Shown: piece after piece, positions 17,266 to 25,642 of the stretch
How the letters are laid out: each line of letters opens with the position of its first letter
How positions within the stretch are numbered: the stretch's first letter is position 1
Assembly: GCA_947626985.1 (NCBI GenBank)
Contig: CANQUG010000034.1
Span: 1 to 38,030 of the forward strand
Length of the DNA: 38,030 nucleotides
DNA from: an uncultured Lachnospiraceae bacterium
GTDB taxonomy: Bacteria; Bacillota; Clostridia; Lachnospirales; Lachnospiraceae
Reading direction: 5' to 3'
Program-made: the position numbers and the translations under genes
Notes under the pieces: model-generated
What the model saw: the letters and a program-made list of their open reading frames with translations, nothing else
Told to the model about the DNA's origin: nothing
Databases searched by the model: none

Positions 17266-18726
17266 TTATGCGCCCGCACTGTCCGTCAGAAACAGCTCCT
17301 GACCTCTCAACAAAATCCTGGGTCCTCCGGTACCCTCGATATACTCCCGGGTGATGATCACCTGACCGATGCTGTCGTCCTTGGGAATCTCATACATGAT
17401 ATCCAGCATGGCGTCCTCCAGGATGGCCCGCAGAGCCCTTGCTCCCGTGTGCTTCTCCATGGCCTTCGCGGCGATGGCCTGCAGAGCCCCCTCCTCGAAC
17501 TCCAGCTTCACCTCATCCAGAGCCAGCAGCTTCTGATACTGCTTCAGGATGGCGTTTTTCGGCTCCTTTAAGATTTTAACCAGCATATCCTCCGATAAGC
17601 CGCTGAGGGTAAAAATTACGGGCAGACGGCCGATAAACTCAGGAATCATGCCAAAATTCCGGATATCCTCCACAGTCACCTTCTCCAGAATGTCCGGATC
17701 GTTGTCATACTTATCCTTCAGGTCGGCGTAAAACCCGATGGATGCCTGCTTATTGAGCCGTTCCTTGATGATGTTTTCCAGATCGGGAAACGCGCCGCCG
17801 CAGATAAACAGAATATTCCTGGTATTCACTGTGGTGAGAGGCACCATGGCGTTTTTGCTGTTGGCTCCCACAGGCACCTCGATCTCGCTGCCCTCCAGAA
17901 GCTTCAGCATGCCCTGCTGCACCGCCTCGCCGCTCACATCCCGCTGATTCGTATTTTTCTTCTTGGCGATCTTATCGATCTCATCTATAAAAATAATCCC
18001 GTGCTCCGCCTTCTCCACGTCATTGTCCGCCGCAGCCAGAAGCTTGGAGACCACGCTCTCGATATCGTCCCCGATATAGCCCGCCTCTGTGAGGGACGTG
18101 GCGTCCGCTATGGCCAGGGGTACGTCCAGAAGTCTGGCCAGCGTCTTCACCAGATAGGTCTTGCCGCAGCCTGTGGGACCGATCATGAGCATATTGGACT
18201 TTTCGATCTCTATTTCGTCCATGGTATCCGTGGCCACCCGTTTATAATGATTGTAAACAGCCACAGACATCACCTTCTTGGCATGCTCCTGACCAATGAC
18301 ATACTCGTCCAGAGTGGCCTTGATCTTATGGGGGGCAGGAATCTTCTTCAGATCCAGAGCAGGCTTTTTTTCCTCCTCCTTCTTTTTCTTCCTGATCTTC
18401 CCCTGCTGAGGGGCCCGGTTATTCAGACTGCCCAGGTCGATCATGCTGACGCCGGGCATGCGGAGCATATCTGCAAGATTCAGTTTTCCGCTGCTCATCT
18501 GCTGATTCATGGCGTCAAAGCTCTTCTGCATGCAGTCCTGGCAGATGTGTATATTGTTGGGCAGCTCGATCAGTTTTCCTGCTTTGCTCTCCGGCCTTCT
18601 GCACAGGAAACAGAATTTTTCATACTCTCCCGGCGTTTCCTCCCGGGATTCGCTTTTCCGGAGACTTTCCTGAGATGAGCGCTCTCCCCCGCTTTTTTCT
18701 TCCATATCGTCAAACCTGTCCGCCAT
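17266..18726 (-). CDS. clpX: ClpX-like ATP-dependent unfoldase, divergent
   Basis: AAA+ unfoldase related to the substrate-recognising subunit of ClpXP, 486 residues (usual about 420). The N-terminal zinc domain has CxxC pairs at 39/42 and 62/65. A long linker with a lysine/glutamate stretch (about 110-121) precedes the AAA+ core: Walker A GPTGCGKT (183-190), pore loop GYIG (216-219), Walker B with Asp248/Glu249, sensor 2 GAR (428-430). The ClpP-docking IGF loop is kept at 330-332. The RKH loop that helps bind ssrA tags in ClpX is replaced by SKN (290-292). AAAGGAG precedes the ATG at 18726; the frame extends 43 codons further but without a ribosome site. No clpP, tig or lon is nearby, so this may be a paralogue. 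Confidence 0.9.
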   Translation of the reverse strand: MADRFDDMEEKSGGERSSQESLRKSESREETPGEYEKFCFLCRRPESKAGKLIELPNNIHICQDCMQKSFDAMNQQMSSGKLNLADMLRMPGVSMIDLGSLNNRAPQQGKIRKKKKEEEKKPALDLKKIPAPHKIKATLDEYVIGQEHAKKVMSVAVYNHYKRVATDTMDEIEIEKSNMLMIGPTGCGKTYLVKTLARLLDVPLAIADATSLTEAGYIGDDIESVVSKLLAAADNDVEKAEHGIIFIDEIDKIAKKKNTNQRDVSGEAVQQGMLKLLEGSEIEVPVGANSKNAMVPLTTVNTRNILFICGGAFPDLENIIKERLNKQASIGFYADLKDKYDNDPDILEKVTVEDIRNFGMIPEFIGRLPVIFTLSGLSEDMLVKILKEPKNAILKQYQKLLALDEVKLEFEEGALQAIAAKAMEKHTGARALRAILEDAMLDIMYEIPKDDSIGQVIITREYIEGTGGPRILLRGQELFLTDSAGA

Positions 18727-18853
18727 ACTGCTCCTTTCCGGGTACCGGCGCCAAACCCTGTCTTCTGTGCCCCGGCCGCCTGGCGCATCGTCCTGTCCGT
18801 CCCCTGCGCCGGACGCCCGTCTTCCGTCCTCAGCCGCCCTTATTAACGGTTTC

Positions 18854-18881
18854 ATTATAGCACATTCCAGTAAAGTGTTAA
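18854..18881 (-). promoter_or_regulatory. Promoter of the clpX-like gene
   Basis: On the minus strand TTAACA (18876-18881), 16-nt spacer, TATAAT (18854-18859) with an extended -10 (TGCTATAAT). The 13-nt stretch GGAATGTGCTATA is also found in the promoter of the DacF-like gene at 27798-27810. Confidence 0.65.
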
Positions 18882-18904
18882 ACTAAAGTTTTTATTAAAT
18901 CCCC

Positions 18905-18930
18905 GGGTAAAAGGGAAGAGCCTTTCCCCG
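18905..18930 (-). terminator. Weak terminator-like hairpin after htrA
   Basis: On the minus strand GGGAA and TTCCC flank AGGCTC and are followed by TTTT. It lies about 85 nt past the protease stop. The short stem makes this uncertain. Confidence 0.3.
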
Positions 18931-19013
18931 CCCGCAGCCATTTCCGGCCCCGCAGGAGAAACGCTCCTCTTCCTGAAATCTTCTCTCTTCTGTGTATCCC
19001 GGTCCATCCGGCC

Positions 19014-20495
19014 TCATCTCACGTACCTGGAGCCAAGAGTCACCTCCACGCTCTGCTCCGCATAGCCGTCCTCCCCGGCGCGGGCGATCACCACCTCGAT
19101 CTCCTCTCCGGCGGCATAGTAGGTCAGCTTCTCGGCCAGATCGCTCTTGTTCATCACCTTCTGTCCATCAAAACGGACAATAATATCTCCTCTCCGGATT
19201 CCCGCTTCCGCCGCGGGACCACCCTCCAGCGCTTCAATCACAAACACTCCGGACGGCATATTGTACATTTCCGTGGCTTCCACAGTCAGATTCGCTCCAT
19301 CGATGCCGAAATAACAGGCGTCATCATCCGTGACCTTCTCTCTCGTCTTCCGGTTCATCAGCTCCTCCAGAATAGGCTGCGCCTTGGAAAGGGGAATGGC
19401 ATATCCCATGCCCTCCACGGCGTTGTCAGCGTATTTCACGGAATTAATGCCGATAAGCTCTCCGTTCATATTCAGGAGGGCTCCCCCGCTGTTGCCGGGG
19501 TTGATGGCCGCGTCCGTCTGAATCAGGCCGGTGCTGATCCCGTCCTCCGTGGAAACGGAACGGTCCAGGGCGCTGATCCACCCGGAGGTCACGGACTGGC
19601 CGTAGCCCAGAGCGTTCCCGATCGCCACCACCTGCTCGCCCACGGTCAGGTTCTGGGAGCTGCCCAGACGGGCAATCTTGATTTCCCCCATGGTGCTCTC
19701 CGGTATATCGCTTTTATTCACGGCAATCACCGCAAGATCATTCTCCGGATCCGTTCCCTTGATCTTGGCGCTCACCGCATTCTCCACATTAATATCGCCG
19801 GTCCCGCTGGCAAGATTCAGAGTTTCCTCCTCCGCATTCGCCACATCGTTTCCGATAAAGCAGACGCTCAGCGTGTCCGCCCCCTGCACCACATGATTGT
19901 TGGTGGCAATGAGAAGTTCCTCGTCATTCTCTCCCACAATGATGCCGGAGCCGCTGCCGGTGCTGGGATACTCCCGCACTCTGTAGCCGAAAAAGGTGGG
20001 AATCTCCTGTATGCTCACGGAGGTGATCGCCACCACCGCCGGCATGGCCGCCTGGGCCACCGCCGCCACTGTACCGGTACCCTCCTGCTCCGAGGATACC
20101 AGCAGATTATCCGCCACATACCCGGAAGAGCCGCTCCCGGAGCTTTCTTCCGTGTAGAGCTGCACAGGCGTCAGCGACCCGCTGCCGGAATCCTGAAGGC
20201 CGGGAATAAATCCCGCCAGGAAATTTACCCCCTGGAAGATCACGCCGGCCACCAGACCGAACAGAACCGCCATGGAGATCACCCCGCGCACATTTTGTTT
20301 CCCTGAATTTCTTCCGGATGTTCCGGTTTCCCTTTCCTGTTTCTTCGGATAAGGCTGTTCCGCGGAGGGGAGATCCTGTTCCGCCGGCTCAGCCTGAACC
20401 ATATAATGAGAATATCTGGGAGAGGAAGAAGCTTCGTTCTGTTCTTCGTTCTGTTCTTCGTTCTGTTCCTCATTCCAGTTCCATTCATCACTCAT
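19014..20495 (-). CDS. htrA: HtrA/DegP-type membrane serine protease
   Basis: Membrane-anchored quality-control protease acting outside the membrane, 493 residues. The cytoplasmic N-terminus (1-70) is hydrophilic and starts with an NEEQ repeat (about 8-21). A membrane helix lies at about 72-98, then a Ser/Gly linker. The trypsin-like domain (about 140-380) has the full triad: His201 (TNNHVV), Asp253 (ENDLAV) and Ser336 (NPGNSGGAL). One PDZ domain covers about 400-487 (GIRRGDIIV). The gene stands alone between clpX and the polysaccharide locus. Confidence 0.94.
   Translation of the reverse strand: MSDEWNWNEEQNEEQNEEQNEASSSPRYSHYMVQAEPAEQDLPSAEQPYPKKQERETGTSGRNSGKQNVRGVISMAVLFGLVAGVIFQGVNFLAGFIPGLQDSGSGSLTPVQLYTEESSGSGSSGYVADNLLVSSEQEGTGTVAAVAQAAMPAVVAITSVSIQEIPTFFGYRVREYPSTGSGSGIIVGENDEELLIATNNHVVQGADTLSVCFIGNDVANAEEETLNLASGTGDINVENAVSAKIKGTDPENDLAVIAVNKSDIPESTMGEIKIARLGSSQNLTVGEQVVAIGNALGYGQSVTSGWISALDRSVSTEDGISTGLIQTDAAINPGNSGGALLNMNGELIGINSVKYADNAVEGMGYAIPLSKAQPILEELMNRKTREKVTDDDACYFGIDGANLTVEATEMYNMPSGVFVIEALEGGPAAEAGIRRGDIIVRFDGQKVMNKSDLAEKLTYYAAGEEIEVVIARAGEDGYAEQSVEVTLGSRYVR
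20434..20470. repeat. 12-bp tandem repeat within htrA
   Basis: Three near-perfect copies of CTTCGTTCTGTT on the plus strand encode the N-terminal NEEQ repeats of the protease on the minus strand. Copy number change would keep the frame. Confidence 0.75.
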
Positions 20496-20643
20496 ATATG
20501 CACCTGCTCCCTTCTTTCATTGAGCAGACAGCTGCAGATTCAGCCGTCTCAAATCCATAAAAAGCCATCTTTTACGTTTCATGGATTCAGTGTATCAGGG
20601 AATTGTGTTGAAATTGTGTCTGTTTTTTTAAAAATGGATGTTC

Positions 20644-21612
20644 TTATGTTTCCCGCATTTCCCTGCTCCAGTAGCCCTTATTCATGGACAGCGCCCGCGC
20701 CATCCCCCGGGGCATCCGGCGGAAATTCTTTCCCGCCAGATATCCGGCGTATTTGAAGGCGCTCTGGGCAAAAAGAACAGGAAGGAGCCCCGCATATCCA
20801 TGATTCACCAGGTAAGACGCCGTATTTTTCACCAGCCGGATTCCTTCGCCCTCCGAGGGGATCCCCTGAAAAACCTCCGGATGCTGAACCTGCGATACTC
20901 CCACGTCAAAATTTCTGAAAAACTGCTGCAGACAGGAATAATTGTGAGAATGGATCACCCGGGCGTCCGCCGCATAGGCAATTCCGTAGCCTGCCCTGAT
21001 CATTCCGGCGGCAAAGACCATATCCTCATTAAAAATGGCAGAGTCCGCAAACCCTCCCAGTTCCTCATATACACGCCTGACATATGCGGCGCATACGTTG
21101 GAACAGAAATAGGTTTTCACCCCGCAGCGCGGAAGATCCTCCCTCCTTTTTACGGAGGACTCCGAAGGATAATTAAAGTCTCTGGTAAAACGCTCTATCA
21201 CGCCGCAGTCCCTGCGGGGAATCTGCCTTGCGTAGGCCGCCGCCACATTCTTCTCCTCCAGAATGGGACGGATCAGCTTTTCCAGAAGATACCGGTCCTC
21301 CGGAAGGGCGTCCTGCGTCATATACACCAGAATATCCCCTTCACACATTTTGGCCGCGGCAGCTCTGGTGGCTCCGTGATCAAACTCCGCCTTTCTCAGA
21401 TGATGCACCTCCAGAAGGGGAAATTCCTCCTCCCACTCAGGATTCCAGAATTCCTCCTCCGTGTTCATAACTACGATCTTTTCCACGGGAAGGCTCTGCT
21501 TTTCCAGACGTTTCAGAATCGTCGGGAATTCCTCTGCCGGACGATATGTGGGAATGATCACATCCACCGTTTTCCTGTTTGACATCATGTCTGAAGCTGC
21601 ACCCATCTGCAC
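20644..21612 (-). CDS. GT2 glycosyltransferase, rhamnosyltransferase-like
   Basis: Cytoplasmic nucleotide-sugar glycosyltransferase with a GT-A fold, 322 residues. The nucleotide-binding start is VDVIIPTYRP (about 17-26); the acidic metal-binding position is MTQDALPEDR near residue 100; the acceptor-side motif is FNEDMVFAAG. The HGATRAAAA segment and overall pattern resemble rhamnosyltransferases of the GT2 family. The start is a GTG at 21612; an ATG two codons later is equally possible, with AGGAAAGGA upstream of both. It follows the LCP gene with a 119-nt gap that holds a stem-loop. Substrate is inferred only. Confidence 0.83.
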   Translation of the reverse strand: MQMGAASDMMSNRKTVDVIIPTYRPAEEFPTILKRLEKQSLPVEKIVVMNTEEEFWNPEWEEEFPLLEVHHLRKAEFDHGATRAAAAKMCEGDILVYMTQDALPEDRYLLEKLIRPILEEKNVAAAYARQIPRRDCGVIERFTRDFNYPSESSVKRREDLPRCGVKTYFCSNVCAAYVRRVYEELGGFADSAIFNEDMVFAAGMIRAGYGIAYAADARVIHSHNYSCLQQFFRNFDVGVSQVQHPEVFQGIPSEGEGIRLVKNTASYLVNHGYAGLLPVLFAQSAFKYAGYLAGKNFRRMPRGMARALSMNKGYWSREMRET

Positions 21613-21646
21613 GTTCTTTCCTTTCCTGTTCCATAGACACAGTACA

Positions 21647-21679
21647 AGACCATCCCCCCGCTTCGGGTAAGGATGGTCT
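21647..21679. terminator. Stem-loop between LCP and glycosyltransferase genes
   Basis: AGACCATCC (21647-21655) pairs perfectly with GGATGGTCT (21671-21679), with an inner CCCG-CTT-CGGG stem. Neither strand has a T-run after it. It may be a processing site or partial attenuator rather than a full terminator. Confidence 0.45.
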
Positions 21680-21731
21680 GATCATGGTTCAATATCCTTC
21701 CGCTGTACCGGCATCCTGCTCATAACCGCTC

Positions 21732-23123
21732 TCACAGATACCCGTCGTCAAATCCGCCGGAATCTCCGCCGCCGTCTTCATAGCCCCCGGAATCTCCCTC
21801 ATCGTAGCCGCTGTAATCTCCATCGTCGTAGCTGCCGTCTCCGTAATCTCCCTCATCGTAGTCTCCGTCGTCGTAGCTGCCGTCTCCGTAATCTCCGTCG
21901 CTGTAGCCTCCGTCTCCGTAATCTCCGCCGTCGTAATCATAATTCCCATACCCTTCATCCTCATAGCCTCCGTAATCCTCAGGCTCCTGATATGTATATT
22001 CGGCACTCTCCTCGGGCGTCTGCGTGATAGAGAAATCCCCGCCTCCTTCGGAGACCATCTCCGTGATCCTGTCGCTGTTGAACTGCACCTGAGCAGAGGG
22101 CACATAATCCGTCTTTCCGTACAGGAATTCATGGAGACGGGATACATTGCTGCTCAGGGAGGTGGGAGCGATGATACTGGTTTTTGTCCCTCCGGGATAA
22201 ATATCCGTCATCGAATACTCAAAGGGGAAACCTGTGGTGCTTCCCAGGCGGTAACCGATCACCGCCGGGATCAGCTTCAGAATTTCCGTCTGATTCAGAG
22301 AAGTCTGCACCATGGTGAAGACTTCATCCATAATATTGAAAATGGTAGTGAGACCCGCTGTTTTCGCCTTGTCCACCAGCATGGAGATCACTCTTCTCTG
22401 CCGTTCGGTCCGCCCCATATCCAGGTTGGCCGTATAACGGATCCGGCAGTAGGAGGTAACCTGCACGCCGTTCAGATGATATGTCCCGATAATCTCCTCC
22501 AGGCCTTCCGGAGTCTGGGGCTCCTCCGGAGGCAGCTCTACGGGAGTGTAGTCCTTCCCGGTCTCTTTGGACACCTCGATACAGAAATTGTTCATATGCA
22601 CGATTTCCGCGTAGGAAAGAGGAATGTCCAGACCGCCCAGCAGATCCACCACGGTAGACAGAGCGTTGAAATCAACGGTCACATACTCCGTAATATCCAG
22701 GTCCAGGTTCGTGTTCAGCATGGAAATGGCTCTCTCGGGACCGCCGGCGGCGTACGCGGAGTTGGCCTTGGAATAGTTGCCTCCTCCCACATCCAGCACC
22801 GTGTCCCTGTAAACGGAAACCAGCTTCACTTCCCCTGTATCGTTGTTGATGCTGGCGACGATGATGGTATCGCTGTTCTCACCGCTGAGTTCCACGTTCT
22901 TCAGCCTTTTGTCGATCCCGAACAGGGCGTAGGTGGTGTAGCCGGTAAGCTCGGATTCCTTCACCTCCGGATTGACGGCGATCTCCTCCCCCTGGATCAC
23001 GGGCTGTTCGATGTGCTCCAGTCTGGAAGTGAGCTGACCGTAAAGATAGAGTCCTCCGATAAAAAAAAGCAGTATCAGAATTTCCAAAATAAACAGGAGT
23101 CTCTTTTTTCCTGATCTTCCCAT
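21732..23123 (-). CDS. LytR-CpsA-Psr (LCP) family ligase with acidic Tyr-rich tail
   Basis: Transfers lipid-linked polymers to peptidoglycan on the outer face of the membrane. It has 463 residues. A membrane anchor lies at 9-28. The LCP domain (about 62-255) has the conserved NSDTIIVASINN stretch, catalytic-type arginines at 106 (SVYRDT) and in GRTERQRR (237-244), and the DFNALSTVVDLLGGLD segment. From about 378 to the end the protein is a low-complexity extracellular tail built of Asp, Gly, Tyr, Ser and Glu in DYGDGSYDDG-like units. It lies 15 nt after the sugar phosphotransferase gene, so they share an operon. This position fits attachment of the polymer made by the locus. Confidence 0.92.
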   Translation of the reverse strand: MGRSGKKRLLFILEILILLFFIGGLYLYGQLTSRLEHIEQPVIQGEEIAVNPEVKESELTGYTTYALFGIDKRLKNVELSGENSDTIIVASINNDTGEVKLVSVYRDTVLDVGGGNYSKANSAYAAGGPERAISMLNTNLDLDITEYVTVDFNALSTVVDLLGGLDIPLSYAEIVHMNNFCIEVSKETGKDYTPVELPPEEPQTPEGLEEIIGTYHLNGVQVTSYCRIRYTANLDMGRTERQRRVISMLVDKAKTAGLTTIFNIMDEVFTMVQTSLNQTEILKLIPAVIGYRLGSTTGFPFEYSMTDIYPGGTKTSIIAPTSLSSNVSRLHEFLYGKTDYVPSAQVQFNSDRITEMVSEGGGDFSITQTPEESAEYTYQEPEDYGGYEDEGYGNYDYDGGDYGDGGYSDGDYGDGSYDDGDYDEGDYGDGSYDDGDYSGYDEGDSGGYEDGGGDSGGFDDGYL

Positions 23124-23138
23124 ATCCCTTCCCCTTAT

Positions 23139-24542
23139 TCAGTACGCATTTTTATTGATAAAGCCTTTGAAAAACGTGAGCAGAAGAATCTTAATATCAA
23201 ATCCCACAGACCAGTTCTCAATGTAATACAGATCGCACTCTATCCTTTTTCGGATGGAGGTGTCCCCCCGGTATCCGTTCACCTGGGCCCACCCGGTAAG
23301 ACCGGGACGCACCTGGTGCTTCACCATGTACCTGGGAATCTCCTCCTGAAATTTTTCCACAAAAAAAGGTCGCTCCGGTCTGGGGCCTACAAGGCTCATA
23401 TTCCCCTTTAATATGTTGAACAGCTGCGGAAGCTCGTCGATGCTTGTCCGCCGCATGAATTTTCCGATTCCTGTGACCCTGGGATCATTTTTTACCGTCC
23501 ACGCCTTTTTTTCCGCCGCCTCCGGCTGCACCTCCATGGAACGGAACTTGTACATCCAGAAGGTCCTGTTGTGCAGTCCCACGCGCTCCTGCTTATAAAT
23601 CAGGGGCCCCGGTGAGGTCAGCCTGATCAGAACGCACATCAGAAGCATCACCGGCGAGGACACGATGATGGCCAGGATGGAGCCCACGATATCCATGCTC
23701 CGCTTCACCAGGGCATTGAAGGTATTCGTCAGGGGAACATACCGGATATTGATCACCGGCAGTCCCAGAATATCCTCCGTGTAGGGCTTCGTGGGAATGA
23801 TCTTATTATAATCGGGAATGAATTTCGTATGCACTCCCGACTTCTCGCACATGGCTACAATTTCTTCCAGTCTGTCGTATTCCCCCAGTCCCAGGGTAAT
23901 GGCAATCTCGTCCAGGCGGTTCGCCGGAAGGATGACCGTCAGGTTCGCGATCCTGCCGATCACCTTCACACTTTTGTACATGGTGCCCGCCGGCACATGA
24001 TCATCCAGGATTCCCCGGATCACGTATCCCCACTGGGGATTCATCAGGATCCGGTCCACATACTCCTCCGCAGCCCTGCTGTATCCCACAAGGAGGATCT
24101 GTTTCTGATTCAGTCCTCTTCTGCGCATATCGCGCATGAGGTAATAGATCAGCATTCTGGCGCCCCAGGTCAGACAAATGTTGATGATATAGAAAAAAAA
24201 CATCATCTGACGGGAGAAATCCCCCTCGTTCAGATAGTAGAAGCCGAACATGATCAGAAGGAATCCCAAGGTGTTGGCCTTCACGATATTGGACAGCACC
24301 AGCCGCCTTCCCTGCATCCGCATGGGCTCATACAGCGCAAAGGCCTGATATAAAAGCAGATATCCCGGCACCACGAATACCAGGATAAACATATACTGCT
24401 GAAAGCTTCTGGCCCTCACCGCGTCCGCGGAAAAAGGCCCCACAAATTTCAGATACCAGGATAATATATACGAAACCACGATCACCGTGAAATCAATCAG
24501 CACATGGAGACGAGTGAAGTTTCTCTGATTATCTTTAATCAA
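23139..24542 (-). CDS. Polyprenyl-phosphate sugar-1-phosphate transferase (WcaJ/WbaP type)
   Basis: Starts polymer synthesis by moving a sugar-1-phosphate onto undecaprenyl phosphate in the membrane. It has 467 residues, typical for the large form. Membrane helices occupy about 10-140, a nucleotide-binding-like domain about 145-255, and a further hydrophobic segment about 275-300. The bacterial sugar transferase core (about 270-467) contains KRSMDIVGS, YKQERVG, MYKFRSM, SIDELPQLFNIL and LVGPRPE. The start is UUG, with AGGTGG upstream and no better ATG. It is first in an operon with the LCP gene, from a promoter about 60 nt upstream. The sugar cannot be fixed from sequence; glucose and galactose are common in the family. 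Confidence 0.93.
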   Translation of the reverse strand: MIKDNQRNFTRLHVLIDFTVIVVSYILSWYLKFVGPFSADAVRARSFQQYMFILVFVVPGYLLLYQAFALYEPMRMQGRRLVLSNIVKANTLGFLLIMFGFYYLNEGDFSRQMMFFFYIINICLTWGARMLIYYLMRDMRRRGLNQKQILLVGYSRAAEEYVDRILMNPQWGYVIRGILDDHVPAGTMYKSVKVIGRIANLTVILPANRLDEIAITLGLGEYDRLEEIVAMCEKSGVHTKFIPDYNKIIPTKPYTEDILGLPVINIRYVPLTNTFNALVKRSMDIVGSILAIIVSSPVMLLMCVLIRLTSPGPLIYKQERVGLHNRTFWMYKFRSMEVQPEAAEKKAWTVKNDPRVTGIGKFMRRTSIDELPQLFNILKGNMSLVGPRPERPFFVEKFQEEIPRYMVKHQVRPGLTGWAQVNGYRGDTSIRKRIECDLYYIENWSVGFDIKILLLTFFKGFINKNAY

Positions 24543-24600
24543 TCTCTGCCACCTCTGTCCGTTTCCTGCATGGGAACAGTCTTTTCGTTCTCATCGTTTA

Positions 24601-24629
24601 ATAATATAATAGATGAAACGCAAAAGCAA
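24601..24629 (-). promoter_or_regulatory. Promoter of the phosphotransferase-LCP operon
   Basis: On the minus strand TTGCTT (24624-24629), 17-nt spacer, TATTAT (24601-24606). Just upstream, at 24643-24658, lies a perfect inverted repeat AAAGTT-TATG-AACTTT that could bind a regulator. Confidence 0.6.
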
Positions 24630-24642
24630 CCGAATCTTACCG

Positions 24643-24658
24643 AAAGTTTATGAACTTT
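24643..24658. promoter_or_regulatory. Inverted repeat upstream of the phosphotransferase promoter
   Basis: AAAGTT and AACTTT flank TATG, ending 14 bp upstream of the -35 box. This position suits an activator or upstream-bound regulator. AT-rich composition makes chance occurrence possible. Confidence 0.35.
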
Positions 24659-24691
24659 TTATGAAATTGTTACCGGCGCTCCCCGCTCCCT

Positions 24692-25642
24692 TTAAGACCG
24701 GCGGAAGATATTCACCCACAATTCCCACTGAATCCTCCCGTACTGAGGCAGGTGAGCGAAGGAAAAGGGAACCTTCTTTTCCTTCCGGCTGATCTGGAAG
24801 CCGTTTTTTATTCCGGCGGCGTACTCCTTCCCCATTCCCTTCCAGGCAAAAAACAGGAATTTTACGGCAAATCCCGCCGCCAGCAGAGGCAGATTCAGAA
24901 GGATCTGAGGCAGAGGCATGTTTTTATAAATGAGATACACACTGTTTCTGGAGGAATACCGCGTCTTGAAATGATTGTACCGGGAACCGGTCGTGCCGCT
25001 TCCCACATGGTACACCACGGCGGCGGGAGCATACCAGTTCTCATAGCCGCAGATCCTGGCCCTGTAGCCCACGTCCAGATCCTCCAGATAGGCGAAATGC
25101 TCCTCATCGAAGCCGCCCAGTCTTACCAGCAGCTTTCTCCGGTAAATGGCGGCCCCGGCACAGGAAGAAAAAATCCGTTCCTCCTTCTCGTATGCGCGGA
25201 TGCTTTTTCCCTTTCCTCTGGCGTAGGCCCAGCCCAGAGCACAGTAGCCGTCCCCCGCGCCGTCCAGCCTGTTCCTGTCATAAAACTGAACCATCCGGGC
25301 GGAACAGGAGAACGCCTTTTTATGACGGCGGACAGCCAGCACCATCTCTTTGACAAAGTCAGGGTCCGCCTCCGTGTCGTTGTTCAGGAGCAGCACAAAG
25401 GGAGCCCGCGACAGACGGACCCCTTCATTCACAGCACGGGCAAAGCCCAGATTTTCCGGCAGGCGCACCAGGCGGACCCGGGGACAGCGCGCCTCCGCAA
25501 AAGCGCAGCTTTCGTCGGAGGAGCCATTATCCACCACGATGATCTCAAAATTCCGGAAGGTCTGCTTTTCCAGACTGGCAAGAACCCCCTTCAGATATGC
25601 CGCGCCGTTGTAATTGGGAATAATGACCGATACCTCAAGCAT
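24692..25642 (-). CDS. GT2 glycosyltransferase, single domain
   Basis: Cytoplasmic GT-A glycosyltransferase of 316 residues. Motifs: VSVIIPNYNG (4-13), VVDNGSSD (36-43), metal-binding LLLNNDTEAD (84-93), and LEDLDVGYR in the acceptor half. A hydrophobic stretch near the C-terminus (about 243-270) may touch the membrane. It overlaps the upstream two-domain GT gene by 8 nt, so they form one operon. The NNDT signature is common in rhamnosyl- and related transferases of the GT2 family. Exact donor unknown. Confidence 0.88.
   Translation of the reverse strand: MLEVSVIIPNYNGAAYLKGVLASLEKQTFRNFEIIVVDNGSSDESCAFAEARCPRVRLVRLPENLGFARAVNEGVRLSRAPFVLLLNNDTEADPDFVKEMVLAVRRHKKAFSCSARMVQFYDRNRLDGAGDGYCALGWAYARGKGKSIRAYEKEERIFSSCAGAAIYRRKLLVRLGGFDEEHFAYLEDLDVGYRARICGYENWYAPAAVVYHVGSGTTGSRYNHFKTRYSSRNSVYLIYKNMPLPQILLNLPLLAAGFAVKFLFFAWKGMGKEYAAGIKNGFQISRKEKKVPFSFAHLPQYGRIQWELWVNIFRRS

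Noticed and set aside
21689-22147. Thr/Glu/Ala-repeat open frame on the minus strand
   Set aside because: Alternate frame of the repetitive LCP tail DNA; no ribosome site.
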